64,000 nucleotides of DNA from assembly GCA_032622095.1 (NCBI GenBank), contig CP136067.1, positions 192,910,052 through 192,974,051 on the forward strand, in the 5' to 3' direction. Positions within the stretch are counted from its first letter, which is position 1. The number at the start of each line of letters is the position of its first letter. Origin of the DNA: Siphonodentalium dalli (taxonomy: Eukaryota; Mollusca; Scaphopoda; Gadilida; Siphonodentaliidae). Shown piece after piece: positions 11,639 through 24,000 of this stretch. The notes under the pieces were generated by a model, which was not told where the DNA came from, ran no database searches, and saw nothing but the letters and a program-made list of their open reading frames with translations. The position numbers and the translations under genes are program-made.

Positions 11639-11855
11639 TACAGTAATGCCCTAAGTAATCGACTCCTTAACCACAGCTAAATTATGGGTAACTTTTCAGG
11701 ATTTAGTCGGAAATATGGCTTGTTGCCATTCATCTGAAAGCTCTCCCCGAGAACGTTCCGATGAATGGCAACAAGCCATATTTCCGACTAAATGCTAAAA
11801 AGTTACCCATAATTTTGCTGTGGTTAAGGAGTCGATTACTTAGGGCATTACTGTA
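11639..11855. mobile_element. Mariner-like foldback MITE
   Basis: Same family as 11152-11368, with TA flanks and CAGTAATGCCC tips. It is full length, with a short loop near 11750. Confidence 0.85.
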
Positions 11856-12229
11856 CATGTACATGTAAATTGATGAAGAAAATTAAAAACTGCATGGTTC
11901 CAATTAAATGAAATGTGTTCAATATAAGAGTTTATGGGCAAGAACAGGAGTGTAACTAGAAATGTGGAACTATTTTGACTTGAGTGCAGATAATGATTGA
12001 CAGAAAAAAATGTTTAGCCATGAAAAAGTTAAAAATTGAGAAACATACTTTTGGGCATGGTGTTTGAGATTGGGGCGGGAGATCGAGTTACCTGAAACAC
12101 GCATCTGTTTTATTTTGGTCTAGTTCTCGAAGGATTAATAACAACTTGCCAACAGATGCAGGTGCCAGGGACCTCTTACAAAACTCTAAGCTTTTCAATG
12201 GGATATGCATTCCTATATACTAGTATATG

Positions 12230-12410
12230 TACAGTAATGCCCTAAATAAACGACTCCTTAACCACAGCAGAATTATGGGTAATTTTCAGGATTTAGTTGG
12301 AAATGTGGCTTTCTGATGAATGGCAACAAGCCATATTTCCGATTAAATCCTGAAAAATTACCCATAATTCTGCTGTGGTTAAGGAGTCGATTATTTATGG
12401 CATTACTGTA
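12230..12410. mobile_element. Mariner-like foldback MITE, one arm shortened
   Basis: Same family and TA flanks. The left arm lost the part before the loop, so the element is about 35 bp shorter than full-length copies. Confidence 0.8.
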
Positions 12411-12552
12411 GTATGTATATACCTGGTATAGTGCTATAGTGCTATTCTCATCTCATCTCATCTCTTCAGATGTTCTGCCTTTCAAGACACACCCTTATTA
12501 GGTAGTTACGATACAATATAAATATGATGAGTACTAGTAGCTATATACAGAC

Positions 12553-12722
12553 AAGGATGTCCCCATAGCCTAGGTGGTTAGTTCATGGATAAGATCATCG
12601 CAGTCTGGGCTAGATGAGGTTGGTGCGCGGGTTCGAATCCCATGATGGGCGAAAATCAGGACCAATTTTCAAGCTTGATCTGGTTTGAGGGACATCTCAA
12701 TGTGCCACTCCGATCGACACAT
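12553..12722 (+). repeat. tRNA-derived SINE
   Basis: A tRNA-like head carries an A-box region CATAGCCTAGGTGGTTAG and a near-perfect B box GGGTTCGAATCCC at about 12630, followed by a tRNA-unrelated body. Box order and spacing match a tRNA-derived SINE. It does not fold as an intact tRNA by eye and has no terminal tRNA stem, so I do not call a tRNA gene. Confidence 0.65.
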
Positions 12723-12772
12723 GGCCATTTTGATAAGAAATTATTAGTTGTTCACACACTGAGATAAGCAAC

Positions 12773-12938
12773 TACAGTAATGCTCTAAGTAATCGACTCT
12801 TAACCACAGCAGAATTATGGGTAACTTTTCAGGATTTAGTCGGAAATATGGCAACAAGCCATATTTCCGACTAAATCCTGAAAAGTTACCCATAATTCTA
12901 CTGTGGTTAAAGAGTCGATTACTTTGAGCATTACTGTA
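12773..12938. mobile_element. Mariner-like foldback MITE, shortened loop region
   Basis: Same family, TA flanks. Both arms are shortened at the loop, leaving an almost perfect 165-bp palindrome. Confidence 0.8.
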
Positions 12939-13493
12939 TATGATTGTTATGAAGAAAAACATTTGGCTACATGTAACTGTTTTTTCTACCATTCTAGTCA
13001 TAAAGTATACCGGTACAAGTAACTATTCATTAGCGACAAATGCATCAAATCTGCTAGTTGAATATTTGATCAAGCATCAGAAAATGCAGATGTTGTCCAT
13101 AAAATAAGCTGTATGATCGTGACAAACACTTATTTTATAAGTATAAGTTTAGGCTTTTTTTCAGCCTGAAATTATCATATTTTCATTTGTTCCAAAGTTT
13201 ATTTGTTGAAGAGGTTCTTTTTTCCACTTTATTTCAACCTGTAATTACCGCCAAAATTACATATAATATTTGGAGTCTTAAATGAGCCATTTAAAGATGG
13301 TCTATCTCTTCTGGGTCACAATTACAACAACACAATTTATATCAATCCCGATTTTAAAACTGCAATTAGCTATTTTGTGAATAAATTATATGCAGATAGA
13401 ACTGAAGATTGGGTATTATTTGTCTAGTATAAAGGTATAATAAAGTGGTTTATTTCGATCATAAGTTCCTGGTGAAATCTATAGTTTGCCGTC

Positions 13494-14065
13494 ATTGAGG
13501 GTGCGCTCCTTCTTGACTTAGGGTATTCTCCGAACATTGCATGTATTTCTGTTCTAAAAATATCACCTACATACAGTAAAAAATGCCCAAAGTAATTGAC
13601 CACTTAACCACAGCAGAATTATGGGTAATTTTTCAGGATTTAGTCGGAAATATGGCTTGTTGCCATTCATCGGAAAGCTCTCGCCGAGCCATATTTCCGA
13701 CTAAATCCTGAAAAATTACCCATAATTCTGCTGTGGTTAAGTGGTCAATTACTTTGGGCATTACTGTAATATGAAATTCTAAATGTAATTTATATCAAAG
13801 ATACATAATCCGATTTATTATCCCTAAATTACTATTTATTCGACATCAGTGGTAAAATATTTGAATTCAGAGTCGAGGAACCACCCATCAAAGCTCAGAA
13901 TTGTCAGATTTCGATTTTTGAAATCTGTTATTTTTCACCACCTGGAATATTTGGCGGCCTGGCAAATATTCCGACGACTTCTTCTAGAAATAGGACAGAC
14001 ATGTGCAGACGCTGTTACGAGGGTCATGCGAGGTCACTGCTCCATCTACGATCAGCGCATCGCAA
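13494..14065 (+). repeat. Dispersed repeat interrupted by a MITE (copy 1)
   Basis: The halves around the MITE at 13572-13768 match the uninterrupted copy at 18122-18390. Both share TTAGGGTATTCTCCGAAC, TCACCTACAT, ATATGAAATTCTAAAT, CTTCTTCTAGAAATAGGACA and CATGCGAGGTCACTGC. A portion at 13855-13945 also resembles the interior of the TTAA-flanked family seen at 50592. Confidence 0.7.
13572..13768. mobile_element. Mariner-like foldback MITE
   Basis: Same family, with TA flanks and slightly diverged tips (CAGTAAAAAATGCCC). It sits inside a dispersed repeat whose other copy near 18176 lacks it, so the insertion and its TA target can be read directly. Confidence 0.85.
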
Positions 14066-14314
14066 ATTATTTCAGAATGAAAAAGTATCGCCATCAACAA
14101 GAATACGATATGTTGTGATAGATGATGTGTGGATACATACATATATTTTATTGACGATTTGGTAATCGTGTTTTATTCATCAAAATATACATTTTATATG
14201 GCACCCCGCTGGTAGCATGTGGAAATACTATGTGTTTACATTTGTAATAACACACGTTGGGGAATTTCAATTTCAACAAGAAAACACCATATATGGAAGT
14301 TGTAAACTACACTC

Positions 14315-14393
14315 GCTCATCGAGCCAAACTACCAAGAAACGCTCATCGACCAAACTACCAAGAAACGCTCATCGACCAAACTACCAAGAAAA
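14315..14393 (+). repeat. Short tandem repeat, 27 bp, three copies
   Basis: GCTCATCGACCAAACTACCA followed by AGAAAC repeats three times. It lies in otherwise unrecognised intergenic sequence. Confidence 0.8.
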
Positions 14394-14606
14394 AACATTA
14401 TTATAGGACTTTTTCGGCAAAAATTATATCGTGATTGGTATTGTGAGTATTTATCGTAATAGATGTAAACTAATTTGGATAACTAGATCAGCTTTTGGTG
14501 AAATTCCGTTGTTGTAACTGGATGATACTGGGACCATAAAATCGGATTGTATATCTTTAATTGATAGAAATTTTCCAGACAGTTCCTTGATTCATATATA
14601 TTATTG

Positions 14607-14818
14607 TACAGTAATGCCCTAAATAATCGACTCCTTAACCACAGCAGAATTATGGGTTACTTTTCAGGATTTAGTCGGAAGTATGGCTTGTTGCCATTCA
14701 GTGGAAATCTCTGAGAGCTTTCCAATGAATGGCAATAAGCCATATTTCCGACTAAATCCTGAAAAGTTACCCATAATTCTGCTGTGGTTAAGGAGTCGAT
14801 TATTTAGGGCATTCTGTA
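14607..14818. mobile_element. Mariner-like foldback MITE
   Basis: Same family and TA flanks. The right tip has lost two bases (ATTCTGTA instead of ATTACTGTA). Confidence 0.82.
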
Positions 14819-15072
14819 TACCCCAGAATCTATGGGAAGGGGTAGACCATCTTTAAAGTTATGTGGAAAAGCTGGGATGGTCAACTGGGAATATAAAATA
14901 AAGTAATTAATTTCATGGATTTTATATCCAAATTATTACCACACAGTGCCATTCTTATATATGTATTATAAAGCAACTCATGTTGGCAGAATTGCCGTAC
15001 GTTTGTCGAAGAAATGGCATGATCGGCTTCATTGAACTTTTTGATAATATTAGTTTAATGTTACATTCTTTC

Positions 15073-15230
15073 AGCTGAGACAAGGCGCATGGGGTAACCT
15101 GTCTTAAATTGAACTGTCAGCTGAGCCAAGGCGCATGGGGTAACCTGTCTTAAATTGAACTGCCAGCTGAGACAAGGTGCCTGGGGTACCTGTCTTAAAT
15201 TGAACTGTCAGCTGAGACAAGGCGCATGGG
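15073..15230 (+). repeat. Tandem repeat, about 45-50 bp, 3.5 copies
   Basis: Units read CAGCTGAGACAAGGCGCATG then GGGTAACCTGTCTTAAATTG. The last unit is interrupted after GGCGCATGGG and resumes at 16106 as GGTAACCTGTCTTAAATTG. The 15231-16105 block was therefore inserted into the array. Confidence 0.8.
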
Positions 15231-16105
15231 TAGACCCCGAAGCCACGACAAATAGTTTTCGCGGCTGGCTCAACCAATTTCGTGGCTGGTTAGCTAGCTA
15301 AGCCAGCTCAGTCGCAACGTTCGTGGCTGACGAAATATGGCGGCTCAGATGTTAGCATTCATCGTATTTTCGTTTCCGAAATTTTCCTAATCCCTGGTTA
15401 TAAACCCAGTTTGGTTTAGCGTTTGTGGTGAACCAGTAGAATTCCAGACCACAAGTGCTATTTTGGGCTTTTATTATTTATTATCATTTATTATGGCGAA
15501 AATACATGAAGGACTGGTATCGATGTACTACATGTATGTAGTTTCCCATCTAATCGGTATAAGTTACATTGGGACTTCTGTCGACTCAGACTACTATCAT
15601 CACTGGCATCTTGCGATAAATACATGCATCAATTAGTGATGAATCCGATAGTAATAATTTCCAATTTCCAATTATTTTCTATTCTCTTCTACAGGATATG
15701 TGCATATATTGACACATGCCAGCGATGTCTGAGACTGAGTTGTGTCGAAATAAACAATTTTTACTTTAACCCTTTCAATAGTGAATGGATGGTCCCATTC
15801 AGTTATATGAAAGCATGCATTGTAATAGTCTATTCCACATTGAGAGGCCCGGGTGTTCTGATATTATAACAACCATGCCGTGTCCATGCGAGTATGCCAC
15901 TATATATTAGGCAATGTGGTTTAGTTCTTTGAAATTCACAGTACAGTTGTGCTTGCCATATAAGCCCATGCACACGGCTCAGCCATTTTACAATTCCGGC
16001 AGCGAGATTTTTCCATGTGGCTGGCGCTAGAGATAATATGGCTGGCGGCGGCTTGTGGCCAATATGGCTGGCGCCAGCGGCGTGCGATGGCGGCTTCGTG
16101 CTCTA
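15231..16105. mobile_element. Insertion of 875 bp, possibly hAT-like
   Basis: It interrupts the tandem array at 15073-15230. Its ends are imperfect inverted repeats: TAGACCCCGAAGCCACGA at the left, against TAGAGCACGAAGCCGCCA read inward from the right. The flanks CGCATGGG and CGCATGAC agree at 6 of 8 positions, suggesting a decayed 8-bp target duplication. No transposase frame is visible. Confidence 0.55.
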
Positions 16106-16862
16106 CGCATGACCCGGTAACCTGTCTTAAATTGAACTGTTTTAAGATTTTAAAAGTTTATTCAGCTGATAGCATAAATATAAATTGGTCCAGAGATGAG
16201 GGATCATATAGGTTGGTGATTAAACGAAGATGTTCTTTCAAAAGCTTTCGACCGTTGGCCTTCTTCAATTAAAATTATTATATGTAACAATTCACATGCA
16301 TGATGGCATTCAGATAAACAAGCAAACAATGGTAGATACTTTCTCGTAATATCTAATACAAATTTGTTATTATACTAAGCCATGTTGAGACTGATGTACA
16401 TGTACCAATATATATAGGAACTTTATCATTGGGGCCCTGCAAGTAATCGAGATTCAATTTGATGTCGATATTGCCAGTGTGATTCAGTGTCGACACCGAA
16501 TTGGTCTCTTAATTCAAACATTTCTGAACATCCAGTTTTCAAACGCCTTACACGAACAAACTCACAACCAAATTTTGAGGACCTATACTATATGCTCCGG
16601 TGGCTAGCCAATTCGACTAGATATCAACATCAGTCATCAGATTTCATATCTGCAAAAATGATTGTGCCTATTCGTAGGGCCCTATATCTATCATTCAAAT
16701 TGATGAAACTGAGCCACTAATTATATCTTAGTACATGTACATGTAGAATATTTCATTGTATCAAATTGGGATTTCTTTACAGCTTTTGAAAGAGCGAGTT
16801 CATGTAACAGGTTTCATCATTTAGAAACAAGGCCAGTCTTGATGTCTTTATGATCTTACCAA
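16106..16862. other. Sequence downstream of the SKAP gene
   Basis: No gene seen. On the minus strand, AATAAA (TTTATT on the plus strand) near 16156 is a possible distant polyadenylation signal for the SKAP gene. Confidence 0.35.
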
Positions 16863-17226
16863 CAGGGGTGCCGGAAGGGGGGGGCAGAGGGGGCAGCTGA
16901 CCCCCCTGCCCTTGACCAAGGGGGGCGAGCGGGGGCAGGACTTGCCCTTACAGAAAATGCTTTTTGTGTGTTTAATCTCGTGATTTTATAGCAAAATGTG
17001 ACTTTTTTGGTCCAAATACCACCAATTTCACAAGGAATATTAATTTTTTGTCAATTTTATCACAAAACGGTCATAAAAACCAACAAATACCATTAAAATA
17101 GGGATTTTTGCCAGAATGAATTTATGGTTATTTTCCCGAGTTTGCGGAGAAAATGCCCTTTTTTGCGGAAAAGTGCCCTTTTTGTAGGCTCTGCCCCCCT
17201 GCCCTTGGATGCTTCCGGCGCCCCTG
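16863..17226. mobile_element. hAT-like MITE in the SKAP 3' untranslated region
   Basis: The tips are 15-bp inverted repeats, CAGGGGTGCCGGAAG and CTTCCGGCGCCCCTG. The element is flanked by an exact 8-bp direct repeat, CTTACCAA, at 16855-16862 and 17227-17234. CAGGGG tips and an 8-bp duplication are typical of hAT transposons. It lies 4 bp past the SKAP stop codon, so it must form most of the proximal 3' untranslated region. It contains ATTAAA on the minus strand near 16970, a possible polyadenylation signal. Confidence 0.9.
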
Positions 17227-17238
17227 CTTACCAACTCA

Positions 17239-18092
17239 TTAAGATTCATTAAGCATTTTATAAGCCTCTGTTAAGTACGATTTAGGAACTAGGCCTATAT
17301 CTCCATCTAGCTTGCCGACCCACCAGTCTTTATTCTCAAAGTCTCTGTTTATGACAAGAATAACATCACCGCTATTGAAGGAAAGTTCGTTATCGTTATC
17401 AGAAATGCAGTCCCATCTCCCGTAGTACATGTTCTCAAAATCCTCATCCTCGGCAAACTTCCGTTTCTGGACTCTAACTCCTGGAAGAACCGCAGGTGGA
17501 CGATTCAGTATAGGAGAATTACGACGTGGTACTTGGGGCGGCGCCAGTTTATCGGAATCATTACTTGACATGTCTGCTTCACCACTAGTTGAATTTGGCA
17601 GCGGTGGAGGAAGACGTGTTCCTCGCATTGGTGGTGGTGGGGGAGGAGTATCCAATACTTCAGGTGGTGGTGGTGGTGGTAAACTCCCTCCAACCCGCGG
17701 GGGTGGCAATACTGGCGGTGAATCAATATCATCAAGCATCTCGGGAGGAGGCGCAGGAAAGGATTGTTGTGGTGGCATGGATCGTGGAAGAGGTGGCGGA
17801 GGTATAGTTGGTGGGGGCAGTTCCATGCTCGAGCCACTCCCATCAGCTGATGCCACCTCGTCTTTATAACTGGGACTCAGAACGATAGCATCATCGTAAA
17901 TCTCTCCAGGTTCCTCTTCCGGTGGTCCTGCTGCAAAAGTTTGAGCGTCGTCGTAAATATCATCCGGTTCCTCTATGCTCTGCTGCGGGGCAGCGACGTC
18001 ATCATATATCTCTTCTCCTGGTCTTTCCTCTGGGATTTCTTCTGGTTCTTGAACCCTTTCTCTCATGATATCTTCCGGGGCATCATAGATGT
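17239..18092 (-). CDS. SKAP2: SKAP exon 8: tyrosine motifs, proline-rich region, SH3 domain
   Basis: The acceptor is AATTTCAG|AC; the exon encodes residues 219-501 and the TAA stop at 17239-17241. It carries four tyrosine motifs: IYDAPED, EEIYDDV, DDIYDDA and GEIYDDA. Several polyproline runs follow (PPPTIPPPPLPRSMPP and two runs of six), then QVPRRNSP. The SH3 domain has the RWDC start, ELSFNSGDVI, the DWWVGKLDG tryptophan pair (W474-W475) and GLVPKSYL. The SH3 sequence closely resembles that of SKAP2 (LWDC, ELSFKRGDVI, WWVGEM, GLVPKAY). Glycine-rich frames on the opposite strand are shadows of the proline codons. Confidence 0.95.
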
Positions 18093-21000
18093 CTGAAATT
18101 TTTTAAAACTGGTTAAGAAAGGCTTAGGGTATTCTCCGAACGTTATGTGGATTTCTGTTCTAAAAAATATCACCTACATGATATGAAATTCTAAATATAA
18201 ATAAGGTACATAATCTGATTTAGCATCCCTAATTTCTATTTATTCAACTTCAGTAGTAAAAAATATTTGAATTGAGGCCTGGCAAATATTCCAATGATGA
18301 CTTCTTCTAGAAATAGGACAGACATGTGCAGATGCCATTACAAGAGGTCATGCGAGATCACTGCTCAATTACGATCAGCGCGTAAGTCAGGCTTTTAAAG
18401 AAAGGCAGGCTTTTAATGAATGAATGTGGGTTATAGTGTAAGGCCAAAACAAAAAGGACGTGTTTTTGTTAACCCGCCCGCAGACCTTAAACTCAAATTC
18501 TACACGCAGAACTATATTTCATGATGTTGGCCATTTCCGTCATGAGTAAACATTTTATTGCATTATGTTTTCGTAATATGTTGCATAAAAAATTGAAAAA
18601 AATGAAAAACTGCCAACCTGCTCCAATTGGATTGGGTAAGCATGCAGGTCAGGTCATATTGAATTATGTATATTATATACTAGCTGATGTGCCGGGCTAT
18701 TTATGGATTTCTTTGTGATCGCCTCCATCTGGGCAGACTATACAGCGTCTGGACTTGTTTGTGAACTTGGCAAAATTGAGTCTGATGTTGAAATGTATTA
18801 GGAGAAAGAAAAAAACTTTTGTTTGATCGGTCCGGAAAAACTAACCCGATGAAAATGTCCCCCGTTCCTAGGAAGCCCTAAGTACGTAAGAATCACCGTA
18901 TGCGAAAGCCAAATGGAATAAAGAGCGTTACCCGTTTAAATAACCCAAATATGGAAGATATAAGCAAAGACACTGCGGATAAGAACGCTCTTTAACTATC
19001 AACGCGATTAACCCCGCAGTGCCGTTTTTTGTGACTGAGAGTGGAGAACGGGTGCTCTGAGCTGCTCCAAAACGCCGCGACGACAATTCCCCTGGGTTTT
19101 TACCCTTAGATGGGAAGTTTGAGCCCGATCGGTCCAGCCGTTTTCGAGTCTATAAAGGACAAATATACGGAAGTCTCAAAATATATAGGAGACTAGCAGG
19201 TTAGCCCGCCACTGGCGGAGTGGTCCGAAACATGACATTTTTTTTTCGCTTTTCAATGAGTTAATCGTGCCTTTTTTAAGAGAAATTATTGTACCCTCCC
19301 TAAAAGAGGTATGATTTAAGGTACATCGGGCGGAAAAACTGACCCGATGATGTCGTTGTTGTTGGCATTCAGGGCTTCCGGTCGTTGTTGTTGGCATCAC
19401 GGCTCGGGGCTACCAGAAAAATCTCACATTGCCGTATAGGGAAAATAGGATTGCGTGTATTTAGTAATTTTAACTAATTATTTTCTCGCCAACAATGTCG
19501 TTGTTGTTGATATTTACGGCTTGGGGGCTATTTTCTCGCCAACAATGTCGTTGGCGTTCACGGTTTGGGGCAGTGGAAGTCCCGTCAGATTCGGGACATA
19601 TCGCAGTGCCTCGGATTCACTTAAAAAACTGACCCGATGATGTCGTTGTTGTTGGCATTCAGGGCTTCGGGTCGTTGTTGTTGGCATCACAGCTCGGGGC
19701 TACCTGAAAAATCTCACATTGCCGTATAGGGAAAATAGGATTGCGGGTATTTAGTAATTTTAACTAATTATTTTCTTGCCAACAATGTCGTTTTTTGTTG
19801 ATATTTACAGCTTGGGGGCTATTTTCTCGCCAACAATGTCGTTGGCATTCACGGTTTGGGGCAGTGGAATTCCCGTCAGATTCGGGACGTATCGCAGTGC
19901 CTCGGATTCACTTAAATTTCAGCAGCCATATAGCTGCGTCAGTTAGCAGGACTTGTGGTGTGTAAGTTTATACTTTAAAATCTGAATGTTTCGGAAATAG
20001 ACTAAGATTTTCAGCCGTAACAAAAAATGTATATATCAGAAAATGTAAATTCTATATTTTGCGAGGTATTAGCAAGTTTTGACTCAACGGGTTTAGCAGT
20101 TTGAAGTGAATATGGATATAAAAATATACATATACAGATATAAAAAAATGTAGAGTTATGCCTCTTGGATCGCGAGCGAATCGATAGCGAAACCCATTTA
20201 TCCAAACAAAGGTCGCACTTTAAGGGTGAAGGAGTGGTCAGAGCTTGTCCAAAATGCGACGTCAACGATCCCCTTGTGTTTTTACACTTATATACAAAAT
20301 TTGAGCTCAATCCGTCCACGCGTTTCCGATTCTATGAAGTACCCACACATATACACACACATATATATATATACGGAAGTCTCAAAATATATATATAGAC
20401 TAGCAGATTAGCCCGCCACTGGCGGCATTGGTCCCATGGCTTTGGTCGATCCATTAATTTTAGTTTTTCAAGGTAACTCCATACAGGCATATATAACCCG
20501 AAAAAAATATTCCCCGTCCCGAGTTGACCATACATAACAAATTTCACGTCAATGTCACCGCTGACGACCAAGATATCGCCCAAGGTAATTTGTGGGTACC
20601 CGTTTCAAGGTCAAGGTCACAAAACTGACCCAATGAAAATCTCCCCCGTCCATTGAAAGCCCTAAGTACTAAATTAGATATCCCCAGTTTACAAAAGCAA
20701 AAGATATCAGGTAGAATTTGTCAAATATGGACCCTGGTGCAAACACTTTTAACACAGGATTTCCCATTCAAATCGATTTATGTCGATAAAACTCTTATTT
20801 TTCAATATTTTAAGATGAGACTTTGTGTGTCTGGGTGTAATACTTATATATTCTTAAAATGACAGAGTCCAACACGTAATTATGTTTTAGATGGAAGAAA
20901 TTAAAAAATTTCGATGCTAAATTTTAACACAGGATTTCCCATTAAAATCGATTTATGTCGATAAAACTCTTATTTTTTAAAACTTTAAGCTGAGACTTGG

Positions 21001-24000
21001 TGTGTCTGTGTGTAATACTTACATATTCTTAAAATGACAGAGTCCAACACGTAACTATGTTTTTGATGAAAGAAATTAAATTTTTTCGATGCTAAATTTC
21101 GAGCGATAACGTTGCGTTGAATTGTAAACAAACGCTCTTTTATAGCGACGCGTCATATACAAACGCTCATTAAATTATCACGTGATTAACCCCCGCAGTG
21201 CAGTTTTTGTGATTGGGAGTGGAGAATGAGTGCTCAGAGCTTCTCCAAAACGCCGCGACGACAATTCCCGTGGGTTTTTACCCTTAGATGGGAGTTTGAG
21301 CTCAATCGAGCCAGCCGTTTTCGATTCTATAGAGGACAAATATATGGAGGTCTCAAAATATATAGGAGACTAGCTATTTAGGGATACAATGAGAGGTTGA
21401 TCTAATAATTCAAAGTGACAACGCTGAAGAATACTGAGTGAACAATGTTGAAAAGTATTAACAGAAAGAAAAACAACTATTGTTCATTCAGTCCAGAAAC
21501 ATGCCTATATGAGAGAGTTCAAGGACACGGTTGCGCATGAAATTGGACCTGCCCATATTGTTCCCAGGATCAAAATAGGCCTACATACGAATTGTGAGTT
21601 GGATCAGTCCAGCAGTTTTCGAGTCTATATCACACACAAATATATACAGACAGAAGTTCCAAAATATATAAATAGATATAAAAAAAAAGGTCGCTGACCA
21701 AAATGTCCCCTGATGAAAGGTTGAATATCTCTAAGAATACAATACTGGTTTACAAACTCGTTCAAGATATTTTGAAAACCAGCACCTATGCCAACCATTA
21801 TTAAAATCGGTCAATATTTGTTCAAGCTGAAATGGGTCCAACCAAACTGAGCATCGCAGGTTACAAGGATGGTTAATATCTGTGCCAAGTTTAAAATAAA
21901 TTGACTAGAAAATGGCGGAATATAGACTCAGACAAAAGATGAGTCCCAGAATGTACAATTCTATGTCAAAAAATGGCAATAACTCTGCCAAAATACCAAA
22001 ATTGCAGGTTCGTAGGTTCCCATACTGGTTGATAAATGTGCCAAGTTTAAAAAAAAATTATCAGAAAATGACAGAATACAGGCTCAGATTAACACGCAGA
22101 TTAGGGTCATTACTATAGTCCTCCAACGGAATGTAGCTCAAGTTGGAAAGGGAATAATTTCATGTGCTACATTCAATGGAGCGATTAGGAATGCAGAAAG
22201 TTGAAAAGTAATAACAGATTATCAACATGAAGAGATATATATAAAGTAAAATCCAAGATGGTTGCTGGCAGCTATGTTTTCAAATGAAATTCAAAAACAT
22301 TTGATAGGTTCCATCTGCTAGATCAATATCAAGATTTCTATGAAGTTTGGTGATGATCGGCTGAGGGAAGTGGACTGTAGGGAAGGATGGCTGCCAGCAG
22401 ACATGTTTTATAGCCGAATAACCCCAAAATGACTCATTCCCATCTACATGTCAATGTTAACAGCCATGACAAATTTCATAATGATCGGCCAAAGCTACGA
22501 CTTGTAGCCTGTGCCAAAGGATTTAGTCATGCAATGAGTAAAACCAAGATGGCTGCCAGCGGCCATTATTTATGGCCATATGACACCAAAATGACTCGTT
22601 CCCATCTACATGTCAATATTAACATCCATACAAATTTCATGATGATCAGGTGAACAGTTCGGTCTGTAGCCCGTGCTAATTGAATTTTGAAATCCAAGAT
22701 GGCCACTGGCAGACATGTTTTTTTGCCGAATGACCCTGAAAAACCTTGTTTTCACATCGACATGTCAATGTCAACAGCCATGTTAAATTTCATAATGATC
22801 CGACCAAAGGTACGACATGTAGCCCATGCCGAAGGAATTAGTCATGCAAAGAGTAAAATCCAAGATGGCTGCTGGCGGCCATGTTTTATGGCCAAATGAC
22901 CCCAAAATGACTTGTTCCCATCTACATGTCAATATTAACATCCACGACAAAATTCATGATGATCAGACGAAAAATCCAACCTGTAGCCCATGCTAATGGA
23001 TTGAATTTTGAAATCCAAGATGGCCTCTGGCAGCCTTTTTTTTTGGGCCGAATGACCCCAAAATGACTTGTTCCCATCTACATATCAATGTTAACAGCCA
23101 TGACAAATTTCATGATGATCCGACCAATGGTACGTACGACCTGTAACCCGGGCAAAAGGATTTAGTTATGCAAAGAGTAAAATCCAAGATGGCTGCCGGT
23201 GGCCATGTTTTATGGCCGGCCATAAAAGGCCATGTTTTATGGCCGATTGACCCCAAAATGACACATCTACTTGTCAATATTAATAACCATGATAATTCAC
23301 AATGATCCTACCAAAGGTTCGACCTGCAGCCCGTGCCAAAGGATTTAGTCATGCAAAGAGTAAAATCCAAGATGGCTACTGGTGGCCATGTTTTTGGCTG
23401 AATGACCCAAAATGATTCGTTCCCATCCACATGTCAATATTAACATAAATGACAAATTTCATGATGACCAGATAAACAGTATGGCCTGTAGCCTGTGCTA
23501 ATGGATTGAATATTGAAATCCAAGATGGCCACTGGCAGCCATGTTTTTTTGCCGAATGACCCCAAAATGACCCGTCACACTTACATGTCAATGTTAACGT
23601 CCAATCAAATTTCACGATGATCCTACCAAAGATACAACTTGTAGCCTGTGTCAAAGGATTTAGTCATACAATGAGTAAAATCCAAGATGTTTTAAGGCCG
23701 AGTGACCACAAAATGACTCGTTGCAATCTACATGTCAATATTAACTTCCACAACAAATTTCATGATGATCAGACGAACACTCCGGCCTGTAGCCCGTGCT
23801 AATGGATTGAATTTTGAAATCCAAGATGGCCGCTGGTGGCCATGTTTTTTTTACTAAATGACCCCAAAATGACTCATGATCCGACCAAAGGTACGACCTG
23901 TAGCCCCTGCCGAAGGATTTAGTGTTTTATGGCCGAATGACCCCAAAATGACTCGTTCCCCTCTGCATGTCATTGTTAACATCCATGACAAATTTCGTTT

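Larger units (their letters stand above)
18677..21690. repeat. Cluster of related retroposon-like repeats
   Basis: Several fragments share a head ACTAGCTGATGTGCCGGGCT and a 3' end with GTCCAGCCGTTTTCGAGTCT, GACAAATATACGGAAGTCTC and AAAATATATAGGAGACTAG (near 19130-19200, 20310-20410, 21310-21380 and 21600-21680). Ends of this style are common in RTE-type elements and derived SINEs, but no reverse transcriptase is present. The cluster fills part of SKAP intron 7. Confidence 0.55.

Noticed and set aside
12596-12665. Possible tRNA gene
   Set aside because: A B box is present, but I could not form an acceptor stem or full cloverleaf. A body that continues beyond the tRNA-like head fits a SINE.
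17429-17869. Glycine-rich open frame on the plus strand
   Set aside because: It is the antisense of the proline codons in SKAP exon 8. Nothing suggests a separate gene.
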